DNA of 64,000 bases from Burkholderiaceae bacterium (GTDB lineage Bacteria > Pseudomonadota > Gammaproteobacteria > Burkholderiales > Burkholderiaceae), in contig JAHFQJ010000005.1 of assembly GCA_023266335.1 (NCBI GenBank), positions 22,110 through 86,109 of the forward strand. Direction: 5' to 3'. Shown in pieces: positions 50,750 through 59,517 of this stretch. Position numbers and translations under genes: made by a program. The first letter of the stretch is position 1. Each line of letters opens with the position of its first letter. The notes below the pieces were generated by a model, which was given only the letters and a program-made list of their open reading frames with translations, had not been told where the DNA came from and ran no database searches.

Positions 50750-51637
50750 ATGAAAATCACAAAAAAAATTATTTTACTAGCTGTGTCTAGTTTATTTTTA
50801 TCAAATGCAGTTAATGCTCAAACTCCGGAAAGCAATATTGTTTTCCCAGAAGTTAAAAGCTCTTGGATGCCAGAAGGCGATTTTGTCAATGTAGACAACA
50901 TAAGAAAAGTTGCTCCTGGTTTGTCTAAAGACCAGTTATACAGACTAATTTCGCGTCCGCATTTCAATGAAGGTATTTTTGCACCAAAAGTTTGGAATTA
51001 TATTTTTAATTTCAGAACTGGCACAGGTACTGATTATGTTACCTGCCAATATCAAATTCAGTTTGATAATAAAGAAATTATTAAGTCAACTCATTGGAAA
51101 GATGGAGCTTGTGCTAACTTCTTAGTTATGCCAGCACCTCAAGTAATTAAAGAAATTACCCGTGAAGTTCCAGCAGAAATTGATTTAAGCAAAATACCTA
51201 TGCCTGCAGTACAGAATTTCTCAATTGCTGGTGATGTATTATTTAATTTCAATAAGCATAATTTAGCTGATTTACGTAACGAAGGACGTGCCGAATTAGA
51301 TAAAATAGCTGAAAAAATTAAAGCTTATAAATCAGTTGATGTAATTCGTGTTATTGGACATACTGACTCTCTAGCTTCTAGTGAATACAATTTCACTTTA
51401 TCTTATAAACGTGCGCAAACAGTTAAAAATTATTTAGCTAGTGTTGGATTAAATGTCAGTGTAATTCAAGCCAAAGGTGCGGGTGAAACTGAATTAGTTA
51501 AAACATTAGAAGAGTGCAGTGGTTCTGCAACTAAAGTAAAAGGTAAAAAAGCACGTAAATCAAGCAGTAAATCTAGTTTACAAGAATGCTTATTGCCTAA
51601 TCGCCGTGTAGAAATTGAAGTAATTGGCACTAAATAA
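50750..51637 (+). CDS. OmpA-family protein with N-terminal BamE-like domain
   Basis: 295 residues. A signal peptide ends near AVNAQ (residue 24). The N-terminal part (about 38-130) has KVAPGLSKDQLYRLISRPHF and WNYIFNFRTGTG, matching the SmpA/BamE fold. The C-terminal OmpA domain (about 165-295) binds peptidoglycan: DVIRVIGHTDSLASSEYN, LSYKRAQTVKNYL and LPNRRVEIEV. An insertion of about 20 residues rich in Lys/Ser (KGKKARKSSSKSS) interrupts that domain before LPNRR. It lies 130 bases downstream of the adhesin, same strand, with a strong terminator after it. Confidence 0.88.
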   Translation: MKITKKIILLAVSSLFLSNAVNAQTPESNIVFPEVKSSWMPEGDFVNVDNIRKVAPGLSKDQLYRLISRPHFNEGIFAPKVWNYIFNFRTGTGTDYVTCQYQIQFDNKEIIKSTHWKDGACANFLVMPAPQVIKEITREVPAEIDLSKIPMPAVQNFSIAGDVLFNFNKHNLADLRNEGRAELDKIAEKIKAYKSVDVIRVIGHTDSLASSEYNFTLSYKRAQTVKNYLASVGLNVSVIQAKGAGETELVKTLEECSGSATKVKGKKARKSSSKSSLQECLLPNRRVEIEVIGTK

Positions 51638-51684
51638 TATTTATCCCCTTTTTATATTATTTAAGGTTTAATTGCTTAAAAATT

Positions 51685-51714
51685 AAAAGCGGGGCTTTAA
51701 GTCCTGCTTTTTTT
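51685..51714 (+). terminator. Rho-independent terminator after the OmpA-family gene
   Basis: AAAGCGGGGCT (51686-51696) pairs with AGTCCTGCTTT (51700-51710) over 11 positions including two G-U wobbles, with a three-base loop, followed by TTTT. It lies about 50 bases after the stop codon at 51635-51637. Confidence 0.85.
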
Positions 51715-51846
51715 ATGCTTGGCGTTCACACTCATTTTCACCAAAAGTGCTATACTATCTTATCATACTTGAATTTACAGCTGTATTGTTGTTAAAATCT
51801 ATCTGCACCGCAATTTTTGCGTTTGCTTCGTCTCAAATTATATGGA

Positions 51847-51871
51847 TTTAGTCTAATTTAAATAGACTAAA
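51847..51871. promoter_or_regulatory. 9-bp inverted repeat just upstream of tldD
   Basis: TTTAGTCTA (51847-51855) and TAGACTAAA (51863-51871) form a perfect hairpin with a 7-base loop, 24 bases before the tldD ATG. It could be an operator or a leader structure. A possible extended -10 (TGCTATACT at 51748-51756) lies about 140 bases upstream of tldD, so the hairpin would be in the leader. Confidence 0.4.
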
Positions 51872-51895
51872 CATTTTTAAAGAAAGCCCAAATAT

Positions 51896-53332
51896 ATGCA
51901 AAATACTTACCTAGACATTGCAAAACAAAATTTACTTGAGCCATATGCAATTGATAATAATCACTTAGATATTATTTTAAGTAAATTAATGAGTAAGGGT
52001 GCTAGTCATGCAGATTTATATTTTCAATACACTGAAAATGAGGCATGGGTATTAGATGAAGGAATTATAAAGAGCGGCAGCTATAGTATAGATAAAGGGG
52101 TTGGTGTTAGAAGTGTATACGGAGAAAAAACTGCATTTGCTTATACAGATCAAATTAGTCTGCAAAGCATTGAGCAAGCTGTAAAGACAAACTTAATTAT
52201 AGGCGAAAAAGATGTATGTATAAAAATACCTAGCTTTGAAGTACTTCCTATACAAAATTTATATACAAAAACAAATCCATTATATAGTTTAGGCAGTCAG
52301 CAAAAAATTGAATTACTCCAATATATTGATACAACAGTTAGAAAAAATAAACATATCAAAAATGTTATAGCATCAATTAGTTCTGAATATGATATTGTAT
52401 TAATTGCTAGAGCAGATGGAAAATTAACGGCAGATATAAGACCTCTAGTTAGATTATCATTAACAATAATGATTGAAAAAGACGGCAGGCATGAAAAGGG
52501 AAACAGCGGCGGCGGTGGAAGATTAGGTTATGAATATTTTACACATGAATTAATAAACAATTATATCCAAGATGCTTTAAAAATTGCCTATAATAATTTA
52601 GAAGCACGCTCAGCTCCGGCTGGAACTATGCCGGTTATTCTTGGAAACGGCTGGCCGGGTGTGTTGCTGCATGAAGCAATTGGTCATGGTTTAGAAGGAG
52701 ATTTTAACCGAAAATGCAGCAGTGCATTTAGTAATAAAATTGGACAGCAGGTGGCTGCTAAAGGCATTACAATTGTAGATGACGGCACAATAAAAGATAG
52801 AAGAGGCTCTCTTAATATAGATGATGAGGGTAATCAAACTGCTTGCAATGTTTTAATTGAAGATGGCATTTTAAAAAACTATATGCAGGACGAGCTAAAT
52901 GCCAAATTAATGAATATGCCTGTAACTGGAAACGGGCGACGTGAAAGTTATGCAAGTATACCAATACCAAGAATGACTAATACATACATGCTAAATGGTG
53001 GGTATTCACCAGAAGAAATTATCTCAAGTGTAAAACACGGAATATATGCAACTCATTTTGAAGGCGGTCAGGTTGATATTACAAATGGAAAGTTTGTATT
53101 TACTGCGTCTCAAGCATTTTTAGTTGAAAATGGAAAAATTACATATCCGTTAAAAGGAGTAACGCTAATAGGCAATGGTCCTGAAATACTAAAATATGTG
53201 AGTATGGTTGGAAATGATACTGAATTAGACAGTGGTGTCGGAGTATGCGGTAAATCGGGACAGAGCGTACCGGTTGGTGTTGGTCAGCCAACATTATTAA
53301 TTGATAATATGACAGTTAGCGGAACAGCCTAA
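51896..53332 (+). CDS. tldD: Metalloprotease TldD
   Basis: 478 residues. The zinc-binding motif is HEAIGHGLEGD (HExxxH, about residues 260-270), with FNRKCSSAF and the later GGQVDITNGKFVFTASQAFLVENG. TldD with TldE (PmbA) cleaves unfolded or modified peptides, for example in microcin B17 maturation and CcdA degradation. No tldE is nearby. It begins with the common SLLEPYAIDNNHLD-like segment (KQNLLEPYAI). Flanked by unrelated genes. Confidence 0.96.
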   Translation: MQNTYLDIAKQNLLEPYAIDNNHLDIILSKLMSKGASHADLYFQYTENEAWVLDEGIIKSGSYSIDKGVGVRSVYGEKTAFAYTDQISLQSIEQAVKTNLIIGEKDVCIKIPSFEVLPIQNLYTKTNPLYSLGSQQKIELLQYIDTTVRKNKHIKNVIASISSEYDIVLIARADGKLTADIRPLVRLSLTIMIEKDGRHEKGNSGGGGRLGYEYFTHELINNYIQDALKIAYNNLEARSAPAGTMPVILGNGWPGVLLHEAIGHGLEGDFNRKCSSAFSNKIGQQVAAKGITIVDDGTIKDRRGSLNIDDEGNQTACNVLIEDGILKNYMQDELNAKLMNMPVTGNGRRESYASIPIPRMTNTYMLNGGYSPEEIISSVKHGIYATHFEGGQVDITNGKFVFTASQAFLVENGKITYPLKGVTLIGNGPEILKYVSMVGNDTELDSGVGVCGKSGQSVPVGVGQPTLLIDNMTVSGTA

Positions 53333-53373
53333 AAAATATCTGCTGGAGTAATTTTGGTTACTTCATACAGTTA

Positions 53374-53874
53374 TTATTTTACATTAAATTCAAAACTGCC
53401 AATCAATTTATTTTCTGAAAATACTCTTATAGCATATATCCCTTTAGGATCGCCTTTAGCAACAGACCAAGAATGAAAAATAATTCCATTTGTACCATAA
53501 GTTTCTTGTTCTATAAGAGATGTTTTTCCGTTATTAGTAATAATTCTTGAACCGATTGTGGGTTCATCACCCCATGTGCTAGGTTTTACAGGTAATGTAA
53601 ATTCTTCCCGCCATTTTATATTCGGCTTATTTGTTTTTAATTCAATTATCCACCCATAAGATTGCCCGCTAATAAGAGGAATTTCCTTTGAGGGTACAAT
53701 GATTGGAATTTGATTATAATTAAAAGAGGTAACAATCCCAAATGCTGAACTCACAACCTTATCTTTATCAATTTCTAAATAACTTGAGGTAGAATGAGTT
53801 GCTGCATTTGTATCAAAAATAAAACTGCTGTAAATTATAAAGCATAAAGCTAATCTTGAAAATGTTTTTGGCAT
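53374..53874 (-). CDS. Exported protein resembling DUF3859
   Basis: 166 residues. A signal peptide (about 1-24, ending TNAA) is followed by a beta-rich domain with SAFGIVTSF, SGQSYGWIIELKTN and the end FHSWSVAKGDPKGIYAIRVFSENKLIGSFEFNV, which match the layout of DUF3859 (a final strand of form ...G.w.f.v......l..q.F.v). The function of that family is unknown. It is predicted to be periplasmic. The call is by pattern, not a search. Confidence 0.6.
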   Translation of the reverse strand: MPKTFSRLALCFIIYSSFIFDTNAATHSTSSYLEIDKDKVVSSAFGIVTSFNYNQIPIIVPSKEIPLISGQSYGWIIELKTNKPNIKWREEFTLPVKPSTWGDEPTIGSRIITNNGKTSLIEQETYGTNGIIFHSWSVAKGDPKGIYAIRVFSENKLIGSFEFNVK

Positions 53875-53917
53875 ATTTTATATCCGTTTTAGGCTTATTT
53901 TTGTGTATGAATCCGAG

Positions 53918-53937
53918 TTTCCAGCACAGACTGGAAA
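53918..53937. repeat. 7-bp inverted repeat between two exported-protein genes
   Basis: TTTCCAG (53918-53924) and CTGGAAA (53931-53937) form a perfect stem with a 6-base loop. No U-run follows on either strand, so a terminator is doubtful. The surrounding gap (53875-54064) is GC-richer than other gaps, but no gene or RNA family was recognised. Confidence 0.35.
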
Positions 53938-54064
53938 GTATCTGGATAATAATTACTGCAAGCAGGTGTGCATATTATTCATAACCCTTATAACTTATTT
54001 TCGGCTCTGTGATTTTGCTTTTCTTTCTCAATATACGATATTCGGGTTATTTATAATATGTGAT

Positions 54065-54922
54065 TTAGCGTCTTTTTCTAGATCCCTTGTCTGCATCTGA
54101 TCTATTTTCTTCCGCTCCTTGTACTTGTAAACCGCCCCTGCCAGTGCCTAGACCACCGGAAACTATTTGCTGCTTATAGTTTTTAACTGCATCTACCATC
54201 TGTGCATAAGCGTCAACAAATGAAGCTGCAATAATTTTACCTTGAGGAGTTTTACTATAACCACCCAATGCACCGCCAGCCGCGCCACCAAATAAACCGC
54301 CTAATCCGCCGAAGTCAAATTTAGATGAGCTTCCTTCACTAGCTGCAATTTGTACTCCTGAACGATTTTCAATCAGTGTTAATGTTACTGCAGCTTCTTT
54401 TTTAGATAATGCTAGAGCAGCTAATGCGCCGATACCGCCAAATGCACCTAAACCAGCTTGCATGCTGCCTGTATTGTCGCTGTATACAATAGATGGAGTT
54501 AAAGTAAAATCTGCCGCAACCATTTGTCCTTTACCCATACTGCTGCCGCCGCGTAATTCACCGCCTTGAGCAAATGCACGTTCACGGTTCATACTGTTTA
54601 AACCGGCGTTTCCGCGTTCTACGATTACGAAACAATTAGATTGCTGTACAATTAAGCGTATCAATGGAGTTGTTGATGTTAAGCGTGTATCCCTCTGAAA
54701 TTGTAAAAACCATGGCTCACCTTGGTCTTCGTTCACGCCTAATGTACCTAATGTTTTATCACATCTTGGAATAGCCTGATTTGCATTGTTTGAGTTAGCT
54801 CCGCCTGCAGAACCTGTAGCTTCTGTTTTTGCACTAGATGCACCTGTTTTCATGTCTAATGCAGTACAGCCGCTAAATAATATACTAGAGGCGAGTGCTA
54901 ATAACGTTATTTTATATTTCAT
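54065..54922 (-). CDS. CsgG-like outer membrane lipoprotein
   Basis: 285 residues. The lipobox LFSGC at about residues 15-19 marks a lipoprotein. The domain after the Ala/Asn-rich linker has LIRLIVQQSNCFVIVERGNAGLNSMNRER and VAADFTLTPSIVYSD, then ALALSKKEAAVTLTLIENRSG, which follow the CsgG/HfaB family pattern. Glycine-rich stretches (GGLGGLFGGAAGGALGGYS) precede a C-terminal helix and a basic tail ending SRKRR. CsgG forms secretion channels for curli; here no curli gene is near, so transport or anchoring cannot be specified. Confidence 0.78.
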   Translation of the reverse strand: MKYKITLLALASSILFSGCTALDMKTGASSAKTEATGSAGGANSNNANQAIPRCDKTLGTLGVNEDQGEPWFLQFQRDTRLTSTTPLIRLIVQQSNCFVIVERGNAGLNSMNRERAFAQGGELRGGSSMGKGQMVAADFTLTPSIVYSDNTGSMQAGLGAFGGIGALAALALSKKEAAVTLTLIENRSGVQIAASEGSSSKFDFGGLGGLFGGAAGGALGGYSKTPQGKIIAASFVDAYAQMVDAVKNYKQQIVSGGLGTGRGGLQVQGAEENRSDADKGSRKRR

Positions 54923-55008
54923 ATTTGCCTTATTGACTTAACCTTAAATAAAAAAACCAGTCGGCATATTATAATTCAAAATAAAATAAAATGCATTTTT
55001 TATTATAT

Positions 55009-55155
55009 CTATACTCTTATATTTTCCTGATTATCTATGATTTTTATTGCAGTATCAGAATTTGTATAATATACGAAATCCTGTTGATCTTCTTTTGTTT
55101 TAGAAATTTCTGCATCTGCAAAAGGATTTAATATAGCGAATATTTCTTGACTCAT
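55009..55155 (-). CDS. Possible 48-residue small protein
   Basis: ATG at 55155, stop at 55009-55011. The predicted peptide begins MSQEIFAILNPFADAEISK and is acidic. It starts eight bases after the YidB-family stop, the same direction, so translational coupling would be possible, but no clear ribosome site precedes it. Codon use is like neighbours. There is no family recognition, so expression is uncertain. Confidence 0.35.
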   Translation of the reverse strand: MSQEIFAILNPFADAEISKTKEDQQDFVYYTNSDTAIKIIDNQENIRV

Positions 55156-55163
55156 AAATATTT

Positions 55164-55718
55164 TTACAACTTAATAAACTGCTTAACCAGAGATGTAAAA
55201 TCAAATCCATTTTCTGGGATAATTCCATTTGGCGTAATTTTATCAATAAGTCTTGGTAATATATTTGATAATAATTTTGAAGCTTCTTCTTTATCTACGT
55301 GAGCATTTTGTGCTAATTCAGTTAAAGCTCCGTTTGAATCAAGCACCTTCTCTAATTGTTCAGGCGATACAGGCAAATTTTGCCCCGTGCTAATCCAAGA
55401 ATTGACTTCGGCAGCTAAGCCGTTTTGTTCCAATAAAATTTTTAAGCCGGATAACCCGCCAAATTCATTTAAATGTTCTAAGTGATGATTTTCAGAATCT
55501 TTATTCCCGCCAAATAGATTAGAAATCCGCTCCAGCACTCCTCCGTTTAAACCAAATTGAGTCATTAAATCAACTACTAAGCTGGATTCACTATTTTTAT
55601 TAGATAGCATAGACAAAATTCCCAAAACTAAGCTGTTAGAAGACTTATCGTTGGTATTAAAAAAACTTTGTCTTGCTTCACCGATTACTGTATTAATTAT
55701 ATTATCAAATAAGCTCAT
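55164..55718 (-). CDS. YidB family protein (DUF937)
   Basis: 184 residues from the ATG at 55718, chosen because AGGA stands six bases upstream; a longer start at 55730 exists (adding four residues) but would lie on the ribosome site. The C-terminal half shows GLAAEVNSWISTGQNLPVSPEQLEKVL and LPRLIDKITPNGIIPE, the standard YidB signature. The role of YidB is unknown; it is a cytosolic all-helical protein. The gene is separated from the MFS gene by about 60 bases. Confidence 0.85.
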   Translation of the reverse strand: MSLFDNIINTVIGEARQSFFNTNDKSSNSLVLGILSMLSNKNSESSLVVDLMTQFGLNGGVLERISNLFGGNKDSENHHLEHLNEFGGLSGLKILLEQNGLAAEVNSWISTGQNLPVSPEQLEKVLDSNGALTELAQNAHVDKEEASKLLSNILPRLIDKITPNGIIPENGFDFTSLVKQFIKL

Positions 55719-55778
55719 ATAATTCCTCATATTTAATAATATATAATATCATAAAGCAAGACATATTTAAAAAAATTA

Positions 55779-56999
55779 CTAAAATTTATTCCTATGTAAC
55801 AATGAAGGAAACCATTTAACCCACAAGCCAACGATGGCTAAAGTACCAAGCCCGCCTAAAATCACTGATAATCTAGCTCCAAAAAATTGAGCTGTTACTC
55901 CTGATTCAAACTCGCCCAATTGGTTGGAAGCACCAATAAATAATGAATTCACTGAATTTACTCTGCCGCGCATTTCACTTGGTGTTTGTAATTGTATAAA
56001 TGATGTGCGGATTATAACACTAATTACATCTGCAGCTCCCATGACAATTAGGCTAATAAATGATAAAATAAAAGATGAGGATAATCCAAATATAATAGTA
56101 GTAATTCCAAATAAAGATACGGCTGCAAACATTGTTTTACCAACTTTATAATTAATTTGATATTTAGCTAATATAAATGACATGAGTAATGCTCCAACAG
56201 CCGGTGCGGAACGTAATAAACCTAAGCCGAAAGTTGAAGTATATAAAATATCACTTGCAAAAATCGGCAATAATGCAGTTGCTCCGCCGAGTAATACTAC
56301 AAATAAATCTAGTGAAATAGCACCTAGCACATCTTTATTATTGTAAATATAATGTAATCCCATAAGCATGCTTTTAAATGTAACCGGATTATTCTGGTTA
56401 TGATTAAAAAGTTTGGGTAAAAGTGCAGCAAATATAATTCCTAACACGTACATAATAAAAGTTAGAAAATAAGTTACATTTGCACCATATACATATAAAA
56501 ATCCGCCTAATGCAGGGGCTGCAATTATAGCAATCTGCATGGCAGAAGCTGATGATGCAATTGCTTTAGGCAGCATTTCTTTAGGTACAATATCAGGCAG
56601 AATAGACTGTAATGCAGGGTGATCAAAAGTTCTGCATAAACCAATTCCGATACATATAGAAAATATTAACCATTTTGACATTGCAATATAGTCTAAACTT
56701 GCACATAATAAAATAAAACTTAAAATTGCCTGAAGTGATAAAGTAATGATGAGAATTTTTCTTCTATCAAATTTATCTACGCATATACCTGCAATTAATA
56801 CTAGAAATAGTTTAGGTAAAAACTGTAATAAGCCAACTAACCCCAAGTCTAAAGGATTTCTAGTCAGCATATACATTTGCCATGCTAATGCCAAACTAAT
56901 TATCTGAAAACCGGAAGTCATGCAGATTCTTGTTAAGAAAAAATACCAAAAATATTTATATTCTTTAGAATATAATGAGGAATTATGTTGTAATATCAT
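55779..56999 (-). CDS. MFS transporter, EntS-like exporter family (MFS_3)
   Basis: 406 residues with 11-12 predicted membrane segments. The opening FFLTRICMTSGFQIISLALAWQMYMLTRNPLDLGLVGLLQFLP and the loop DKFDRRKILI place it in the MFS_3 group that includes the enterobactin exporter EntS. TCR-like RGRVNSVNSLFIGASNQLGEFESG near residue 340 is characteristic. The substrate is unknown. It starts one base after the stop codon of the VOC gene, so the two are coupled. Confidence 0.88.
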   Translation of the reverse strand: MILQHNSSLYSKEYKYFWYFFLTRICMTSGFQIISLALAWQMYMLTRNPLDLGLVGLLQFLPKLFLVLIAGICVDKFDRRKILIITLSLQAILSFILLCASLDYIAMSKWLIFSICIGIGLCRTFDHPALQSILPDIVPKEMLPKAIASSASAMQIAIIAAPALGGFLYVYGANVTYFLTFIMYVLGIIFAALLPKLFNHNQNNPVTFKSMLMGLHYIYNNKDVLGAISLDLFVVLLGGATALLPIFASDILYTSTFGLGLLRSAPAVGALLMSFILAKYQINYKVGKTMFAAVSLFGITTIIFGLSSSFILSFISLIVMGAADVISVIIRTSFIQLQTPSEMRGRVNSVNSLFIGASNQLGEFESGVTAQFFGARLSVILGGLGTLAIVGLWVKWFPSLLHRNKF

Positions 57000-57000
57000 A

Positions 57001-57390
57001 TTATTTTAATGAGTGCAACCCAAATGTATTTCCCTCTGTATCAATGGCTAATACGATAAATCCATATTCTCCAATTGACATTTTTTCTCTTTTAATTTTA
57101 CCGCCGGATTTTTCAACTCTTGAGCCTTCAACAGCACAATCTTCACAGCTAAAATAAACTTGTGTGCTATTATTGCCGGACGGCATACAATCCATTTTAA
57201 CTAAAGCTCCGCCTGCACCAATTATATTTTGCTCCATAGAAAAAAATGTCATTAAGGCATCTACAGGAGGCTTTTCAAGTTCATGCATTTTAATTTGCAA
57301 AATATTTTCATAAAATTCTACGGCTCTTTTCATATCTTGCACAAAAATTTCAAACCAAATAACTAGATTGGGTTTCATATCTGCCTTCAA
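57001..57390 (-). CDS. VOC family protein (glyoxalase/bleomycin-resistance fold)
   Basis: 129 residues with two beta-alpha-beta-beta-beta repeats. WFEIFVQDMKRAVEFYENIL at the N-terminus is the standard opening of the YdjH/glyoxalase-like group, and VYFSCEDCAVEGSRVEKSGGKI plus YGFIVLAIDTEGNTFGLHS complete the metal-binding positions. The reaction cannot be named. It precedes and is coupled to an MFS exporter, so a role in handling a small toxic compound is possible. Confidence 0.85.
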   Translation of the reverse strand: MKADMKPNLVIWFEIFVQDMKRAVEFYENILQIKMHELEKPPVDALMTFFSMEQNIIGAGGALVKMDCMPSGNNSTQVYFSCEDCAVEGSRVEKSGGKIKREKMSIGEYGFIVLAIDTEGNTFGLHSLK

Positions 57391-57569
57391 TTTAAAAAAT
57401 ATAACTATATTAGTATAGCAATTTTAATATTACCTTATTTATGAAGTAGTTTATTTAATAATTATTTATATTTATAGTATATGTTTTAATTATGAACTTT
57501 CTAAAAAATATGCACTCTAAAAGATGAGTATTTTAATACTTGATGATATTTTTGAAAGGATACAAACTT

Positions 57570-57716
57570 ATGACACATTATTATGTTGGCGGGTTTAGCT
57601 TAGGCTGTCTAATAGCTGTTGCACTTTCGTGGGGTGCTAACCATTCTGTTTTATGGGCGATTATTCATGGATTTTTCGGCTGGTTTTATGTGATTTACTA
57701 TCTTTTATTTAGATAA
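57570..57716 (+). CDS. 48-residue membrane protein
   Basis: ATG at 57570, stop at 57714-57716, with GAAAGGA 10 bases upstream. The peptide begins MTHYYVGGFSLGCLIAVALS and has HGFFGWFYVIYYLLFR at the end: two hydrophobic helices joined by a short turn, with a Trp/Tyr-rich second helix. It lies 38 bases ahead of nadD on the same strand and could be co-transcribed. The good ribosome site and helical pattern support a real gene. Function unknown. Confidence 0.7.
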   Translation: MTHYYVGGFSLGCLIAVALSWGANHSVLWAIIHGFFGWFYVIYYLLFR

Positions 57717-57753
57717 TATTCAATATGAATATAGGTAAAGCTGAATTATATAA

Positions 57754-58383
57754 ATGAACATAATAAATGTATTTGGCGGAACATTTAGTCCGCCTCATTT
57801 AGCTCATACGCAAATTATTCAAAGAATAAATAAGTCTATTCAACCGGATATTAACTATATTGTTCCAGCGATTGCGTGGCAGAAATCGTGCATAATTCCG
57901 GCACATTATAGGTTTGAAATGTGCGAGGCCGCATTTTGCGGTCTAGATAATACGTATATATCTGATATAGAAATATCACAGAACAAACCAAGTTATACCG
58001 TTGAAACACTAGAAAAAATTAAAAATATTCACCCGCAAAGCCAAATATATTTAACTATTGGTTTAGATCAGTTAATTAATATTCACACTTGGCATAGATG
58101 GCAGGAATTACAAAATTATGCAAATTTTTATGTAATAAATAGAACATCAATTGCTCAAAGCCATAATTTAAAAAATAAGCAAGACATATCCATGCTTGAA
58201 AATGTTAGAAAATTAGGAAATGTAATTATTGATGAATGGCAGCCGCCTTATATATCTTCTACTCAAATTAGAGAGCAAATTATGCATGATAATTGGGATA
58301 ATTTAGAAAAATATTTAGATATGAAAGTTATAAACTATATTAAACAGCATAAACTTTATACTGAATTAGAAAATAAATATTAG
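57754..58383 (+). CDS. nadD: Nicotinate-nucleotide adenylyltransferase
   Basis: 209 residues. The nucleotidyltransferase signature FGGTFSPPHLAHTQI is at the N-terminus and ISSTQIREQI (the iSSTxIR motif) near the end. It joins NaMN to ATP to give deamido-NAD. The order nadD-rsfS is standard in proteobacteria and is kept here. Confidence 0.95.
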   Translation: MNIINVFGGTFSPPHLAHTQIIQRINKSIQPDINYIVPAIAWQKSCIIPAHYRFEMCEAAFCGLDNTYISDIEISQNKPSYTVETLEKIKNIHPQSQIYLTIGLDQLINIHTWHRWQELQNYANFYVINRTSIAQSHNLKNKQDISMLENVRKLGNVIIDEWQPPYISSTQIREQIMHDNWDNLEKYLDMKVINYIKQHKLYTELENKY

Positions 58384-58409
58384 ATACACTATGTTATATT
58401 ATTTATATT

Positions 58410-58418
58410 TGATATAAT
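58410..58418 (+). promoter_or_regulatory. Extended -10 promoter between nadD and rsfS
   Basis: TG (58410-58411), one base, and TATAAT (58413-58418) sit 25 bases before the rsfS ATG. This suggests rsfS can be transcribed independently of nadD. No -35 was identified. Confidence 0.4.
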
Positions 58419-58442
58419 GGGGCAAAGAAATTTGGAAGAATT

Positions 58443-58778
58443 ATGAGTATTATGCTGGAAGTAGAAGAATTATCAAAAATTATTGTAGATGCATTAGAAG
58501 ATGTAAAAGCAAAGGAAATTACAATCTTAGATACACATAATATGACTAAAATGTTTGATAAGGTGATTATTGCATCAGGTACTTCAAGTACACAAACTAA
58601 AGCCCTAGCACACCGTGTATCTGAAAATGTTAAAAAATCCGGCGGTAGTGTGCAGTCTATAGAGGGTTTAGATGGTGGAGAATGGGTATTAGTTGACTGC
58701 ATAGATATTGTAGTACATATAATGTTGCCGCCAATTCGGGCTTATTATAATATTGAAGGTGTTTGGACAAAAGGTTAA
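58443..58778 (+). CDS. rsfS: Ribosomal silencing factor RsfS
   Basis: 111 residues, the typical size. ALEDVKAKEITILD, MTKMFDKVIIASGTSSTQTKALAHRV, EGLDGGEWVLVDCIDIVVHIMLPPIRAYYNIE are the conserved segments. It binds ribosomal protein L14 and blocks subunit joining in starvation. GGAAG precedes the ATG at 58443; a second ATG at 58452 is also possible. The usual following gene rlmH is absent. Confidence 0.95.
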   Translation: MSIMLEVEELSKIIVDALEDVKAKEITILDTHNMTKMFDKVIIASGTSSTQTKALAHRVSENVKKSGGSVQSIEGLDGGEWVLVDCIDIVVHIMLPPIRAYYNIEGVWTKG

Positions 58779-58786
58779 TTTTTAAT

Positions 58787-58840
58787 AACTCCTTGTCTAA
58801 AATAAAGTCTTAATAATTAAGTTTGTATTTGTCAGGAGTT
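58787..58840 (+). terminator. Possible terminator after rsfS
   Basis: AACTCCT (58787-58793) and AGGAGTT (58834-58840) pair over 7 bp with a 40-base loop, followed by TGTTTTATT. It lies between convergent rsfS and the ATR gene. The long loop makes it a weak candidate. Confidence 0.4.
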
Positions 58841-58847
58841 TGTTTTA

Positions 58848-59453
58848 TTATTCCCTTTTCCATAAAATATCCTCTATGCCAAGTGCTTTATTTATGCAGC
58901 GTGCGATAATAAATAGCCAGTCTGATAGCCGATTTAAGTATTGAATTGTAATTGGGCGGATATGTTTTATTTCATCATCACTTAAAGAATCTCTTAACAT
59001 AATCACGCTGCGTTCAGTTCTACGGCAAATTGTACGAGCTACATGAGTATAGGAAGATAATATACTTCCGCCCGGCAGTATAAATTCTTTTAACTTTTCT
59101 AAATTAGCATTTTCGTTTATTATCCATGCATCTAAGTCTTCAAGCGAACCTTGCGTTAGTAATTCATAACCTGCAGGAATGCATAATTCTCCGCCTAAAT
59201 CAAATAAATCATGTTGAATTAATCTTAACTTCCAATATAGATGTGCAAATAAATGTTCAGATGTTTTACCAATTAAATTTGGATAATTTGATTGCAGGTA
59301 AGCCACTATAATTCCAATATTACTATTTAATTCATCAATATCGCCAATTGCCTGAATTCTAATATTAGTTTTGCTTACTCTGGAGCCGTCACCTAGCCCC
59401 GTACTACCGTCATCGCCTGTTCTAGTAGTAATTTTTGAAAGTCTGCTGCCCAT
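58848..59453 (-). CDS. Cob(I)alamin adenosyltransferase, PduO type
   Basis: 201 residues. The N-terminal ATP loop is TRTGDDGSTGLGDGSRVSK, followed by GDIDELNSNIGI. The C-terminal RRTERSVIML and IQYLNRLSDWLFIIAR are the substrate-binding helices of PduO-type ATR. It adds the adenosyl group to cobalamin or cobinamide. No other cobalamin gene is present in the window. MGSRLSKITTRTGDDG fits the usual N-terminus. Confidence 0.92.
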   Translation of the reverse strand: MGSRLSKITTRTGDDGSTGLGDGSRVSKTNIRIQAIGDIDELNSNIGIIVAYLQSNYPNLIGKTSEHLFAHLYWKLRLIQHDLFDLGGELCIPAGYELLTQGSLEDLDAWIINENANLEKLKEFILPGGSILSSYTHVARTICRRTERSVIMLRDSLSDDEIKHIRPITIQYLNRLSDWLFIIARCINKALGIEDILWKRE

Positions 59454-59517
59454 GTTTATATTATTCCATAATAAATTTTATAATTTTATACATTTATGTA
59501 CATATTTTAAGTAAGAA

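Noticed and set aside
53903..54100. 65-residue plus-strand frame between two exported-protein genes
   Set aside because: It runs into the end of the CsgG-like gene, has no ribosome site and no recognisable sequence.
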